Of a DNA stretch of 64,000 nucleotides, positions 52,167-61,008 are shown one piece after another. The position numbers and the translations under genes were made by a program. Location of the stretch: positions 41,587-105,586 of the forward strand of contig NZ_JPMX01000009.1 of NCBI RefSeq assembly GCF_000761485.1, given 5' to 3'. Numbering within the stretch: the first letter of the stretch is position 1; each line of letters opens with the position of its first letter. Origin of the DNA: Modestobacter caceresii. Lineage in GTDB: Bacteria > Actinomycetota > Actinomycetes > Mycobacteriales > Geodermatophilaceae. The notes beneath the pieces were generated by a model, which had not been told where the DNA came from, searched no databases, and saw only the letters and a list, made by a program, of their open reading frames with translations.

Positions 52167-52669
52167 CGGGCTGCCTCTGCACCGGTGGGCGCGGACGGTA
52201 CTGCGACGTCCTCGCCGATGTCCTCGTTCCACAGCGCCGGCTGGGCGGCGATGAAGTCGGTCATCAGGTCGATGCACCCCGGGTCGTCGAGGACGACGAC
52301 CTCCACGCCGTGCTCGGCGAGCCAGTCGTGCCCGCCGCTGAACGTGCGCGACTCCCCGACGACGAGCCGGGTGATGCCGAACTGGCGCACCAGCCCGCTG
52401 CAGTACCAGCAGGGGGACAGCGTGGTCACCATCGTGGTGCCGCGGTAGGAGGGGCGTCGGCCGGCGGCCCGGAACGCCGCCGTCTCGGCGTGGACGGACG
52501 GGTCGTCGTCCTGCACCCGTCGGTTGTGGCCGCGGCCCCACACGGTGCCGTCCGGGCCGATCAGCGCTGCACCGATCGGCACCCCGCCGGTGGCCAGGCC
52601 GGTCCGGGCCTCCGCCAGGGCCACCTCCAGCCACGCGCGGTCCTGGTCCGGTGACTGGGACGTCGTCAT
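52163..52669 (-). CDS. cytosine deaminase, yeast FCY1 type
   Basis: A 168-residue zinc enzyme turning cytosine into uracil and ammonia. Zinc ligands and catalytic Glu are His60 and Glu62 (VHAETAAF) and Cys87, Cys90 (SPCWYC), nearly the same numbering as yeast cytosine deaminase. The C-terminal GGHDWLAEHGVEVVVLDDPG also fits. This is not the amidohydrolase CodA of E. coli. It lies upstream of and overlaps the permease gene, making a compact uptake-and-use unit for nitrogen or pyrimidine. Confidence 0.92.
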   Translation of the reverse strand: MTTSQSPDQDRAWLEVALAEARTGLATGGVPIGAALIGPDGTVWGRGHNRRVQDDDPSVHAETAAFRAAGRRPSYRGTTMVTTLSPCWYCSGLVRQFGITRLVVGESRTFSGGHDWLAEHGVEVVVLDDPGCIDLMTDFIAAQPALWNEDIGEDVAVPSAPTGAEAAR

Positions 52670-52762
52670 GCGGGTCTCCTCGTGTGGGCGCTCGCTCGCG
52701 TACCTGCGGGCTGGTCCTCCGCAGGGTCCGCCGTGCGGCGAGGGGTGGGCAATGGGCCGGAT

Positions 52763-52790
52763 GTCAGGGATCGTCTGGTCGATCCCTGAC
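52763..52790. promoter_or_regulatory. inverted repeat between codA-like and PucR genes
   Basis: Perfect 11-bp arms GTCAGGGATCG / CGATCCCTGAC with a 6-base loop, 26 bp before the PucR start and 94 bp before the deaminase start. A probable PucR operator for both directions; an RNA hairpin is the alternative. Confidence 0.65.
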
Positions 52791-52815
52791 GACCTGTCCG
52801 ACCGAGAGGACGCCT

Positions 52816-54348
52816 GTGGCGCTGACGCTGGCCGAGTTCCTGCTCCTGCCCTCGGTGCAGCAGGCCAGGCCGGAGGTGGCCGTCCCGCCCGCTCAGCTGG
52901 GCGCCACCGTCCGCTGGGTCCACTCCAGCGAGATCTACGAGATCGGCCCCCTGCTGTCGGCCGGCGACCTGCTGCTCACCACCGGACTCGGCCTGGCCGG
53001 GGTGGACGCCGGCGCCCGACGGCACTGGGTCCGCGAGCTGGCGGCCCAGCGGGTGTCGGCGGTGGCCATGGAGCTGGGCCGGTCGCTGCCGGACCTGCCG
53101 GGCGAGATCCTCGACGAGGCCACCCGGCACGGCCTGCCGCTGTACGTGTTGCGCCAGGTCGTGCCCTTCATCCGCATCTCCGAGGAGGCCAACGGCGCGA
53201 TCCTGCACGCGGACGCGCCCCGGCTGCGGCTGGCCGACCAGGTGGTGCACGAGGTGCACGCGGCGCTGGCCGCCGGCGGCGGGACCCCCGCTGTGGTGTC
53301 CTGCGCCGCTGCCGTGACCGGGGGCCCCGCCGCACTCGTCACCCGGTCGGGGCAGGTGGTGGCCGCCGCGGGGCTGCGGGACCAGCGGGCGACCGAACGG
53401 CTGCTCCGCCGGCCCGCGGCGAGCTCGCCGGTCCGCATCTGGGACGTCGACTGGGGGTCGGTCCTGCTGGGGCCCGGCCCCGGCAGCGACCTGCCCGGGC
53501 TGCGGGTGCTGGCGGCGCGTCTGGCGAGTGTGGCGGCAGTGGCGGTCGGGCAGTCGGGAACGGGGACGCCCGGCGACCTCGCGGCGCCGCTGCTCGCCGA
53601 CCTGCTCGCCGACGCCGTCCCCGGGGTCCGAGAGCTGCTGGTCCGCGCCGGGCTGGCGCGCTTCCACCCGTCGCCGGATGCGCGGGTGCTCGGCATCGCC
53701 GCGTCCGCACCCGACCCCCGGCAGGTGCTGGCGACGTGGGCCCACGTCGCGTCGACCCACGACCTGGAGCTGCTCGCCGACCGGGTCCGCGGGGAGGCCG
53801 TGGGGCTCGTCGCGGTCCCTGCCGCCCCGGACCGACCCGACCCGGCCGGGTGGCTGGCGAGCGTCCTCCCCTCTGCCGGGGCGGTCACCACCGTCGGCCC
53901 GGAGGTCCCGGTGGCCGACGCCGGCCGTTCCCTGCGGGAGGCGCACGACGCCCTGCCGGTGGCCACGCTGCTCGGACGGGGGACCGCGGTCACCCGCGAC
54001 CTGACCCTGCTCCGGCTGCTGGGCCGGCTGGACGACCGGGCGCTGGCCCTCCTGGTGGACGACGCGCTGTCGCCGTTGCTGGCCTGGGACGCCGCGCACG
54101 GCAGCGACCTGGTGCAGACCCTCGCCGTCCTCCTGCGGCACGGGGGCAGCAGGACCCGCACAGCCGATGCGCTGCACGTGCAGCGGCAGTCGCTCTACCT
54201 GCGGCTGGCCCGGATCGAGGCACTGCTGGGTCGCCCCGTCGACGATCCGACGTCCCACGAGCACCTGGTCGTGGCCACCAGTGCCCGGGCGCTGCTCGAC
54301 GCCCGGGCAGGGCAGCAGCGCTCGCGGCACCGCCGGCTGGGCGGTTGA
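52816..54348 (+). CDS. PucR-family regulator of cytosine use
   Basis: A 510-residue activator with the N-terminal PucR sensory domain (LTLAEFLLLPSVQQARPEVA; VRWVHSSEIYEIGPLLSAGD; LLLTTGLGL) and a C-terminal helix-turn-helix (SRTRTADALHVQRQSLYLRL, then ARIEALLG). PucR proteins control purine and pyrimidine breakdown genes, which fits the divergent deaminase-permease pair. GTG 52816 follows GAGAGGA. It differs from the GAF-type PucR at 16848. Confidence 0.88.
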   Translation: MALTLAEFLLLPSVQQARPEVAVPPAQLGATVRWVHSSEIYEIGPLLSAGDLLLTTGLGLAGVDAGARRHWVRELAAQRVSAVAMELGRSLPDLPGEILDEATRHGLPLYVLRQVVPFIRISEEANGAILHADAPRLRLADQVVHEVHAALAAGGGTPAVVSCAAAVTGGPAALVTRSGQVVAAAGLRDQRATERLLRRPAASSPVRIWDVDWGSVLLGPGPGSDLPGLRVLAARLASVAAVAVGQSGTGTPGDLAAPLLADLLADAVPGVRELLVRAGLARFHPSPDARVLGIAASAPDPRQVLATWAHVASTHDLELLADRVRGEAVGLVAVPAAPDRPDPAGWLASVLPSAGAVTTVGPEVPVADAGRSLREAHDALPVATLLGRGTAVTRDLTLLRLLGRLDDRALALLVDDALSPLLAWDAAHGSDLVQTLAVLLRHGGSRTRTADALHVQRQSLYLRLARIEALLGRPVDDPTSHEHLVVATSARALLDARAGQQRSRHRRLGG

Positions 54349-54544
54349 CCCCGTCCGGGAGCCGACCGGGTCCACCTGCCGTCGCGGTTCCGGTACGTCT
54401 CCGAGCCGGAGAAGATGATCTAGACGCTTCACGTCCGGCTGGTCCGGCGTACACAGCGCGGACACCGAGCGGCCACAGCCGCTCGACAGCGTGCGGGAGC
54501 GGTGGGCCCCCCCCACCGCCCCAGCACAGTCGAAGGACGTCCCC

Positions 54545-56872
54545 ATGCACCTGCTCAGCCCACGGCCCGCACACCGCGGCGCCACCCCCGCCCGGACGGC
54601 GTGCCTGCGGGCCGTCGCCGGGGTCGGTGTGGCCGCCACGGTCGCCGGTCTCGCCACCGCCGGTGGCCTGGTCACCGCCGGCCCGGCGGCGGCCGCGCCC
54701 GTCGAGACCGCGGCCGTCGAGACCGCTGCCACCGAGCCGGCCTCCCGGTTCACCCTCGCCGTCCTGCCGGACACGCAGTTCTACTCCCGGTACGCCGAGT
54801 CGGAGTTCGAGCGGCCCGACCGCTACGGCGACGGCAACAACCCCTTCGCCGCCCAGACCGAGTGGCTCGCCGAGCACGCCGACGAGCTGCGCATCCCGTT
54901 CGTCGCCCACCTCGGCGACGTCGTCGACCAGGTGAACACCGAGGGCGAGTGGCGCACCGCCGACGCCGCCATGCAGACCCTGGACGACGCCGACCTGCCG
55001 TACTCGGTGCTGGCCGGCAACCACGACGTCCGGAACAGCTCGAGCAACCACTACGACGACCAGTACGACCTGGCCCGGGAGCCCTTCCTGCGCTGGTTCG
55101 GGCCTGACCGGGCGGCCGAGCAGTCGACCTACGGCGGCAGCGACCCGACGGGGATGAACCAGTACCACGTGTTCGAGGCCGAGGGTCAGCAGTTCATGGT
55201 GCTGGCGCTGTCCTGGCGGGCGTCCGACGCCACCCTGCGCTGGGCCGACGAGGTGATGGCGCAGCACCCGACCCTGCCGGTCATCCTCACCTCGCACGAC
55301 ATCATCGGCATCCAGGACGACGGGGTCTCCCCGCAGGAGACCGGCTACGGCCTGCGGCTCTGGGACCAGCTCATCAAGGGCAACGACCAGATCTTCATGA
55401 CCCTGAACGGCCACTTCCACGGCGCCACCCGGCTGACCAAGCAGAACGACTTCGGTCACCCGGTGACCCAGGTCCTGATGGACTACCAGATGGCCTACGA
55501 GGGCGGGAACGGCTACCTCGGCCTGTTCGAGTTCGACCTCACCAACGACACCATCTCGGCGCAGACCGCCTCGCCGTGGGTGGTCGCCAAGCCGCAGGAG
55601 AAGCTGACCTCCTACGACCAGGCCTTCCTCGAGGGCCCCAACGAGCAGTTCACCCTGGACATCGACTTCTCCGAGCGGTTCGCCGGGTTCAACCCCGGGT
55701 TCACCGCCGGCTCCGCCGACGAGCCCTCGCTGACCCAGGCGGCGCGCGACATCCTGCTCGACGGCTTCGTCAGCCCCGACCCGGTCACCACCGCGCTGCC
55801 GGGCTCGACGGCGGACTACCCGCAGGTCGAGGGGACGCTCGCGCACTGGCGGATGAACGGGCTGCGCGGGGTGGTCGCCCAGGGCGGCGTCATCCGCGAC
55901 GTCGAGGGCAACAACCGCAACAACCTCATGCGCGTGCCGATCAGCCGGTCCGGCTCGCCGACCGCTCAGCTCCGGGACGTCAACTTCTCCCAGGAGGCGC
56001 ACCCGTACTCCTCGGACGGAGCCGCGGTCTGCTTCACCAACGCCAGCAAGCAGACCGACCGGTACAGCTACCTGACCACCCGCGCGGACGCGCCGGTGAA
56101 CCTGGCGGCGCTCGAGAACGGCTACACGATCGAGACGTTCCTCCAGATCGACGAGAGCTGGACCCAGTCCGACAACGCGTGGATGAAGGCGATCGTGCGC
56201 TCGGGCAACCGCTCGCAGATCGGCGTGCCGCAGACCCGCTGGGACTGGACGGCGTCCCCGGTGGCCCTGGGCCTGTCCAACCTCAAGGAGTTCCAGTGGA
56301 CCGAGGTGCCGATCGACACCGCCAAGGGTGACCGCACCTCGTGGTCGGGCGAGATCATGGTCGACACGTGGGCGCACGTGGCCCTGGTGAACGACCCGGC
56401 GACGGCCACCACGACGATGTACGTCGACGGTGCCCCGGTGCTGCGCAACGCCTCGAACACCGTGGGCCACGGGCTGGACGAGGCGATGCCGTGGATCTTC
56501 GGTGCGGACTGGGTCGACGACCAGGCCACCAACGGCTGGAACGGCTGCATCGGTGAGACCCGCGTGGTCGACCACCCGATCGGCCGGGACGAGTGGCTGA
56601 CCGCTCGGGCCGACATCGAGGGCCTCACTGTCACCTTGCCGGCGGTGGACGCGACGACGTCGCCGGCGGTCACGGCCACGGGCACCGGCACCCCCGGCGC
56701 CACCGTCACGGTGACGGCCGGCATCACCCGCACGGTCGTCGTGGGCAAGGACGGCGTCTGGCGGGCGGCCATGGGCACGCTGCGCCCGGGCACGTACGAG
56801 CTGACCGCCCAGCAGTCGCTGGGTGAGCGGTCCGCCGACCCGGTGAGCGTGCCCTTCCGCGTGGCCCGCTGA
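54545..56872 (+). CDS. secreted metallophosphoesterase with LamG-like domain
   Basis: A 775-residue exported protein. A signal peptide (about 1-45) ends AGPAAAAP. The calcineurin-type phosphoesterase shows AVLPDTQFY, HLGDVVDQ, GNHD, SHD and NGHFHGA. From about 430 a concanavalin/LamG-like domain (ETFLQIDESW; MVDTWAHVALVNDP; TMYVDGAPV) and a short Ig-like end (ATGTGTPGATVTVTAG) follow. It probably cleaves phosphate esters outside the cell; substrate unknown. ATG 54545 has GAAGGA upstream. Confidence 0.87.
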   Translation: MHLLSPRPAHRGATPARTACLRAVAGVGVAATVAGLATAGGLVTAGPAAAAPVETAAVETAATEPASRFTLAVLPDTQFYSRYAESEFERPDRYGDGNNPFAAQTEWLAEHADELRIPFVAHLGDVVDQVNTEGEWRTADAAMQTLDDADLPYSVLAGNHDVRNSSSNHYDDQYDLAREPFLRWFGPDRAAEQSTYGGSDPTGMNQYHVFEAEGQQFMVLALSWRASDATLRWADEVMAQHPTLPVILTSHDIIGIQDDGVSPQETGYGLRLWDQLIKGNDQIFMTLNGHFHGATRLTKQNDFGHPVTQVLMDYQMAYEGGNGYLGLFEFDLTNDTISAQTASPWVVAKPQEKLTSYDQAFLEGPNEQFTLDIDFSERFAGFNPGFTAGSADEPSLTQAARDILLDGFVSPDPVTTALPGSTADYPQVEGTLAHWRMNGLRGVVAQGGVIRDVEGNNRNNLMRVPISRSGSPTAQLRDVNFSQEAHPYSSDGAAVCFTNASKQTDRYSYLTTRADAPVNLAALENGYTIETFLQIDESWTQSDNAWMKAIVRSGNRSQIGVPQTRWDWTASPVALGLSNLKEFQWTEVPIDTAKGDRTSWSGEIMVDTWAHVALVNDPATATTTMYVDGAPVLRNASNTVGHGLDEAMPWIFGADWVDDQATNGWNGCIGETRVVDHPIGRDEWLTARADIEGLTVTLPAVDATTSPAVTATGTGTPGATVTVTAGITRTVVVGKDGVWRAAMGTLRPGTYELTAQQSLGERSADPVSVPFRVAR

Positions 56873-56885
56873 CCTGATCGCACGT

Positions 56886-56921
56886 CGCCCGCTCCCTCGA
56901 CCTGCGTCGGGGGAGCGGGCG
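56886..56921. terminator. hairpin between convergent genes
   Basis: An 11-bp perfect stem CGCCCGCTCCC / GGGAGCGGGCG with a 14-base loop, between the phosphoesterase and the quinone-reductase-like gene. Confidence 0.8.
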
Positions 56922-56931
56922 ATGCCGTTCC

Positions 56932-57945
56932 TCAGCCGGTGACGTCGATGAGCACCTTGCCGACGGCGCCGTCCTGCACCGCCTGGTGGGCGGCGGCGGT
57001 CTCGGACAGCGGGTGGACGTGCAGCGGCAGCCCGGCGTCCGCGCCGACCCGGACCGCGCCGTCGAGCACCGCGGCGTTGACGTCCTCCACGGCGATGTCC
57101 TTGGCCCGGGCGGGCTCGGTGTAGACGAGCACGAACTGCCAGCGGGCGTTGGGGACCATCTGGGCGCGCACCGGGATGGTCACCTCGGCGCCACCGTCGT
57201 CGGCGTACATGGCGACCGCGCCGTGCAGGGCGATCACCTGGGCATCGGTGGCGGCGTTCTGCGCGGCGGAGACCTCGACGACGGAGTCGACGCCCTTCGG
57301 CGCGATCTTGCGGACCTCGGTGACGACGTCCTGCCGCTTGTAGTCGATGACGTGGTCGGCGCCGGCCTTCGCGGCCAGCTGTGCCTTCGCCGGGGAGCTG
57401 ACCGTGGCGATGACGGTGGCCTCGGCCCAGCGGGCGAGCTGGATGGCGGCGTTGCCAACCGCGCCGGCGCCGCCCTGCACCAGCACGGTGCGGCCGTTGA
57501 GCGAGCCGGGGGCGAGTCGGTCGGGGAGTGACTCCGCGACGGTGAGGCAGCGGTGTGCGGTGAGGAACGGGATGCCGAGGGCGGCGCCCAGTTCGAAGGA
57601 GGGGTCGGCGCCCAGGAGCACGGTCTGCCGGGCCGGGACGACGGTGTACTCCGCCGCCGTGCCGTGCGGCCGCTGCCACGCGGCTTCCCAGACCCACACC
57701 CGCTCGCCGACGAGCACGGGGTCGACGCCCTCGCCGACCGCGTCGATCGTGCCGGCGCCGTCCTGGTTGGGCACCTGGCCGCCGGGGCCGGGCTGGGCGG
57801 TGCTGCGGGTCTTCCAGTCGGTGGGGTTCACGCCGGAGAAGGCCAGGTGCACCCGCACCTCACCGGGGCCGGGGTCGGGGGTGGGGCGGTCGACGAGCTG
57901 CAGGACGTCAGGGCCGCCGGGCTGGGTGTAGGTGATGGCTCGCAC
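56932..57945 (-). CDS. zinc-independent quinone oxidoreductase (MDR family)
   Basis: A 337-residue NADPH-dependent enzyme of the zeta-crystallin/quinone reductase group. GroES-like domain first (FSGVNPTDWKTRS; PNQDGAGTIDAVGEGVDPV), then a Rossmann domain with VLVQGGAGAVGNAAIQLARW, KAGADHVIDYKRQDV and a C-terminal HQAVQDGAVGKVLIDV. Zinc-binding Cys and His of alcohol dehydrogenases are absent. Probably reduces quinones or other carbonyl electrophiles. GTG 57945. Confidence 0.88.
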   Translation of the reverse strand: MRAITYTQPGGPDVLQLVDRPTPDPGPGEVRVHLAFSGVNPTDWKTRSTAQPGPGGQVPNQDGAGTIDAVGEGVDPVLVGERVWVWEAAWQRPHGTAAEYTVVPARQTVLLGADPSFELGAALGIPFLTAHRCLTVAESLPDRLAPGSLNGRTVLVQGGAGAVGNAAIQLARWAEATVIATVSSPAKAQLAAKAGADHVIDYKRQDVVTEVRKIAPKGVDSVVEVSAAQNAATDAQVIALHGAVAMYADDGGAEVTIPVRAQMVPNARWQFVLVYTEPARAKDIAVEDVNAAVLDGAVRVGADAGLPLHVHPLSETAAAHQAVQDGAVGKVLIDVTG

Positions 57946-58044
57946 GAGCCGCTCCTACCCGTCAGCTGTGCGCTGACGCCTGTCGGCTCCTCTGCAGGGT
58001 CCCGCCGCGAGCCTGCGAGCGGTGGGGGGCAGAGGGGTCCTTCT

Positions 58045-58392
58045 TCAGCTGGCGCGGCGGCGGAGGCGACGACGCTCGCGCTCGGAGAGGCCGCCCCAGA
58101 TGCCGAAGCGCTCGTCCATGGTCAGGGCGTACTCCAGGCACTCGGCGCGGACCTCGCAGCCGGTGCAGATCTTCTTGGCCTCCCGGGTCGAGCCGCCCTT
58201 CTCCGGGAAGAACGCCTCCGGGTCGGTCTCGGCGCACAGGGCGCGCTCCTGCCAGCTCTGGTCCTCGGTGTCCATGCCCGGGAAGCCGGCGTCATAGACG
58301 TCGGCCATGCCCAGCACGTCCTGGCCGTAGGTGACCGGCGCCGCCTCAGCAGCAGCAGTCCGGTAGTCGCTCATCCACGTCACGTCAGCCAT
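58045..58392 (-). CDS. whiB2: WhiB2/WhmD-type iron-sulphur regulator
   Basis: A 115-residue WhiB-like protein. Cluster ligands are Cys53, Cys76, Cys79 and Cys85 (CxxC in ICTGCEV). The turn FGIWGGLSERERRRLRRRAS at the end is the DNA-contact region. The PEAFFPEKGGSTREAKK segment is typical of WhiB2 (WhmD), which works with WhiA in septation and growth control. ATG 58392 lies nine bases behind AGGGGGA. A clear promoter is 80-110 bp upstream. Confidence 0.93.
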   Translation of the reverse strand: MADVTWMSDYRTAAAEAAPVTYGQDVLGMADVYDAGFPGMDTEDQSWQERALCAETDPEAFFPEKGGSTREAKKICTGCEVRAECLEYALTMDERFGIWGGLSERERRRLRRRAS

Positions 58393-58448
58393 CACGATGC
58401 GTCCCCCTGCGTCTCGTTCCGGCGTGCCGCGGATGCGGTTGCCGTTTC

Positions 58449-58502
58449 GTCACCGTCGGTGACTTCGAGAGGAATTACACGGGGGTCATTCCAGGGCGTC
58501 AA
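58449..58502 (-). promoter_or_regulatory. whiB2 promoter with palindrome in the leader
   Basis: Minus-strand TTGACG (58502-58497) and TGTAAT (58479-58474) are separated by exactly 17 bases. Just after the expected start of transcription, GTCACCG-T-CGGTGAC (58449-58463) forms a 7-bp palindrome that may be an operator. About 75 bases of leader precede the gene. Confidence 0.75.
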
Positions 58503-58699
58503 ATGTCGGGGATGTGACGTCGGACCCCACGGGTCACAGCCGTCCCGTGGACCTCACGAGCATGTGGAGATCGGCCCGACACGCCGTGTCCAGGGTCAGG
58601 TTCTGCCCACCGGGACCGAACGGTTCGTCCAGATCGAGAACGGCCGTCGGCGCTGGATCTGGACGTTCCGGACCCGCGATGTCCACCCGGTGGTCGAGA
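58503..58699. other. gap between whiB2 promoter and the DUF885 gene end
   Basis: No gene or strong hairpin seen here. Both flanking genes are on the minus strand, so this holds the 3' end of the DUF885 transcript. Confidence 0.5.
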
Positions 58700-60379
58700 T
58701 CAGAACCGGGCGAGCTCCGCTGCGAGCGGCCCCAGCCCCAGCGGCCCGAGGTCGAGGACGGCGCGGTGCCAGGCCTTGAGGTCGAAGTCCGCGCCGGCGC
58801 GCTGCTCGGCCTGGGCGCGGCAGGTCAGGAACACCCGCTCGCCGACCTTGTAGGACGGCGCCTGACCCGGCCAGCCCAGGTAGCGGTGCAGCTCGTCGAC
58901 CCGCATCGCGTCCTCCATGTCCACGTGCGTGCGGAGGAACGCCAGCGCGACGTCGTAGGTCCAGCGGTCACCGACGGCCCGGCCGGGCGGGATGGGCAGG
59001 TCCAGGTGGACGCCGATGTCCAGGACCACCCGGGCGGCCCGCAGCTCCTGGGCGTCGAGCATGCCCAGCCGGTCGCCGGGGTCGTCGAGGAAGCCCAGCT
59101 CGCCCATCAGCCGCTCGGAGTACAGCGCCCAGCCCTCACCGTGCCCCGAGCACCAGCAGAGCAGCCGCTGCCAGCGGTTGAGCAGGGCGGCGTTGTAGAC
59201 GGTCTGCCCGATCTGCAGGTGGTGGCCGGGCACGCCCTCGTGGAAGACCGTGGTCGTCTCGCGCCAGGTGGTCATGTCGGTGACGCCGTCGGGCAGCGAC
59301 CACCACATCCGACCGGGGCGGCTGAAGTCCTCGGTCGGGCCGGTGTAGTAGACGCCCTCGCCGGAGGTGGGGGTGAGCCGGCCCTCGACCCGCTTCACCG
59401 GGTCGGGGATGTCGAAGTGCACGCCGTCCAGCGCCGCCATCGCCCGGTCGGCCGTGTCCTGCAGCCAGGCCTGCAACGCCTCGCGCCCGCGAACCCGCCG
59501 GGCCGGGTCGGCGTCCAGCACGGCCATCGCCTCGGCGATGCCCTTCCCGGGGGCGATCTGCTCGGCGACCGCCCGCTTCTCGGCGACGACCCGGGCCAGC
59601 TCGGCCCAGCCCCAGGCGTAGGTCTCCTCCAGGTCGAGGTCCACGCCGGTGAACAGGCGGGACTCCAGCGCGTACCGCTCGCGGCCGACGCCGTCGGCCT
59701 GTGGTGCGCGGGGGAGGAGCTCGCGCTCGACCGTGTCGGCGAAGTCGAGCAGCGCGGTGTGCACCCTCTCCACCGCCCGGTCGAGGTCGGCGCGCAACGC
59801 GTGGCCCACCGGCGCCCGGCCGGTGAACCCCGCGTAGAAGCTGGGCTGCCCGCCGGCACCGGCCCACCGGCGGGCGATGCCGGCGGCCAGCCGCACCTGC
59901 CGGACGGCGGAGAGCCGGCCCTCGTCGGCGGCGTCGGTCAGCCCGGCCACGTAGCCGGCGAGCGCCTCGGGGATCCCGGCGATCCGCCGGGCGATGACCG
60001 CCCAGTCCTCCTCGGTGTCGGTGGGCATCAGGTCGAACGTGGTGCGGAAGTCCTGGAGCGGGCTCTCCATGCTGTTGAGCGCAGCCTGCGTCCAGCCGGC
60101 GTCGTGCAGCGCCAGCTCGGCGCCGAGACGCTCGAGCATCGCGCTGCGGGCGACGTCGTCCCGCCGGTCGACCGGCTCGATCCGCTCCACCTCGGCGACG
60201 GTGCGGCGCAGCAGGTCGGCGCTGGCCGCGTGCCCGGCGGGGGTCAGGTCGGGCCAGCGGTCGTCGTGCCCGGGGACGCCGATGTAGGTCGCCACGGTCG
60301 GCTGGTCGGCGGCGTAGGCGTCGACGAAGCGGTCGGCCAGCAGGTCGAGGGGGGACGGCGGACGCACCGGCTCGGTCAC
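58700..60379 (-). CDS. DUF885 family metallopeptidase-like protein
   Basis: A 559-residue soluble protein of the DUF885 family. The zinc motif HEGVPGHH is at 380-387 (HExxxxH form), with TYVGRxxL-like YALESRLFTGVDLDLEETYA, GEGWALYSERLMGELGFL (second zinc Glu region) and the end YKVGERVFLTCRAQAEQRAG. Family members are thought to be oligopeptidases or carboxypeptidases of the cytosol. GTG 60379 is the start. It ends close to the whiB2 promoter region on the same strand. Confidence 0.88.
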   Translation of the reverse strand: MTEPVRPPSPLDLLADRFVDAYAADQPTVATYIGVPGHDDRWPDLTPAGHAASADLLRRTVAEVERIEPVDRRDDVARSAMLERLGAELALHDAGWTQAALNSMESPLQDFRTTFDLMPTDTEEDWAVIARRIAGIPEALAGYVAGLTDAADEGRLSAVRQVRLAAGIARRWAGAGGQPSFYAGFTGRAPVGHALRADLDRAVERVHTALLDFADTVERELLPRAPQADGVGRERYALESRLFTGVDLDLEETYAWGWAELARVVAEKRAVAEQIAPGKGIAEAMAVLDADPARRVRGREALQAWLQDTADRAMAALDGVHFDIPDPVKRVEGRLTPTSGEGVYYTGPTEDFSRPGRMWWSLPDGVTDMTTWRETTTVFHEGVPGHHLQIGQTVYNAALLNRWQRLLCWCSGHGEGWALYSERLMGELGFLDDPGDRLGMLDAQELRAARVVLDIGVHLDLPIPPGRAVGDRWTYDVALAFLRTHVDMEDAMRVDELHRYLGWPGQAPSYKVGERVFLTCRAQAEQRAGADFDLKAWHRAVLDLGPLGLGPLAAELARF

Positions 60380-60420
60380 GCCGCGGACGCTAGCCGCGGA
60401 CAGGCACGGCTGCAGGGGGA

Positions 60421-60867
60421 TCAGTCGTCGGCACCGCCGCCCTGCGGCGTCAACGAGGGCAGGGCCACCACGATCGCCTCCTGGCTGCTGCGGGCGATCA
60501 GCACCACGGCCTCCTCGTCGCTGAGGTTCTCCTCGCGGTGCGGCGTGTACGGGGGCACGAAGACGTAGTCGCCCGGGCCGGTCTGCAGCCGCACCTCCTC
60601 GCCGTGCTCGGCGAAGACGAACACCGGGTGGCCGCGCAGCACGTGGATCGCGGTCTCCGAGTCGCCGTGGTGGTGGTCGCCGGAGCCGGTGTGCGGAGGC
60701 ACGCGCGTCTCGCCCATCCACAGCCGCTGCGAACCGACCGTCGTGGCTGAGATCGCCTCCCGCCGCGACATGCCGGCGGTCTGTGCCGTCTCCGCGGACA
60801 GCTCGCCGGCGCGGACGTGCCGCAGCGGCTGGTGCCAGTCGTCGGGGCAGTTCTGCGGTGGGGCCAC
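60421..60867 (-). CDS. cupin-domain protein
   Basis: A 148-residue single cupin barrel. Metal ligands are visible in PPHTGSGDHHHGDSETAIHV (His-x-His and Glu) and in PPYTPHREENL. An N-terminal helical part (DDWHQPLRHVRAGELSAETA) is extra. It may be a dioxygenase, isomerase or sugar-binding protein; nothing further can be read. GTG 60867 has GGAGGAG five bases upstream. It sits 41 bp ahead of the DUF885 gene on the same strand. Confidence 0.82.
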   Translation of the reverse strand: MAPPQNCPDDWHQPLRHVRAGELSAETAQTAGMSRREAISATTVGSQRLWMGETRVPPHTGSGDHHHGDSETAIHVLRGHPVFVFAEHGEEVRLQTGPGDYVFVPPYTPHREENLSDEEAVVLIARSSQEAIVVALPSLTPQGGGADD

Positions 60868-61008
60868 GGTGCTCCTCCAGTGGTTCGGGACGTCGAGGTC
60901 ATCTTCGCCGATCGCGCACCCAGGTGGTCGGTCCCCGACGCGTGGATCCACCGATCGACGGGGTAGGGGGTGGGCCAGAGCACGTCCTGCTACGGAGGAG
61001 GAACGGCG

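Noticed and set aside
53990..57697. Very long antisense open frame (about 1,235 codons) across the PucR and phosphoesterase genes
   Set aside because: It mirrors two genes with clear domains on the other strand, has Gly/Arg/Val-rich low-information sequence and no motif; such frames are a by-product of high GC.
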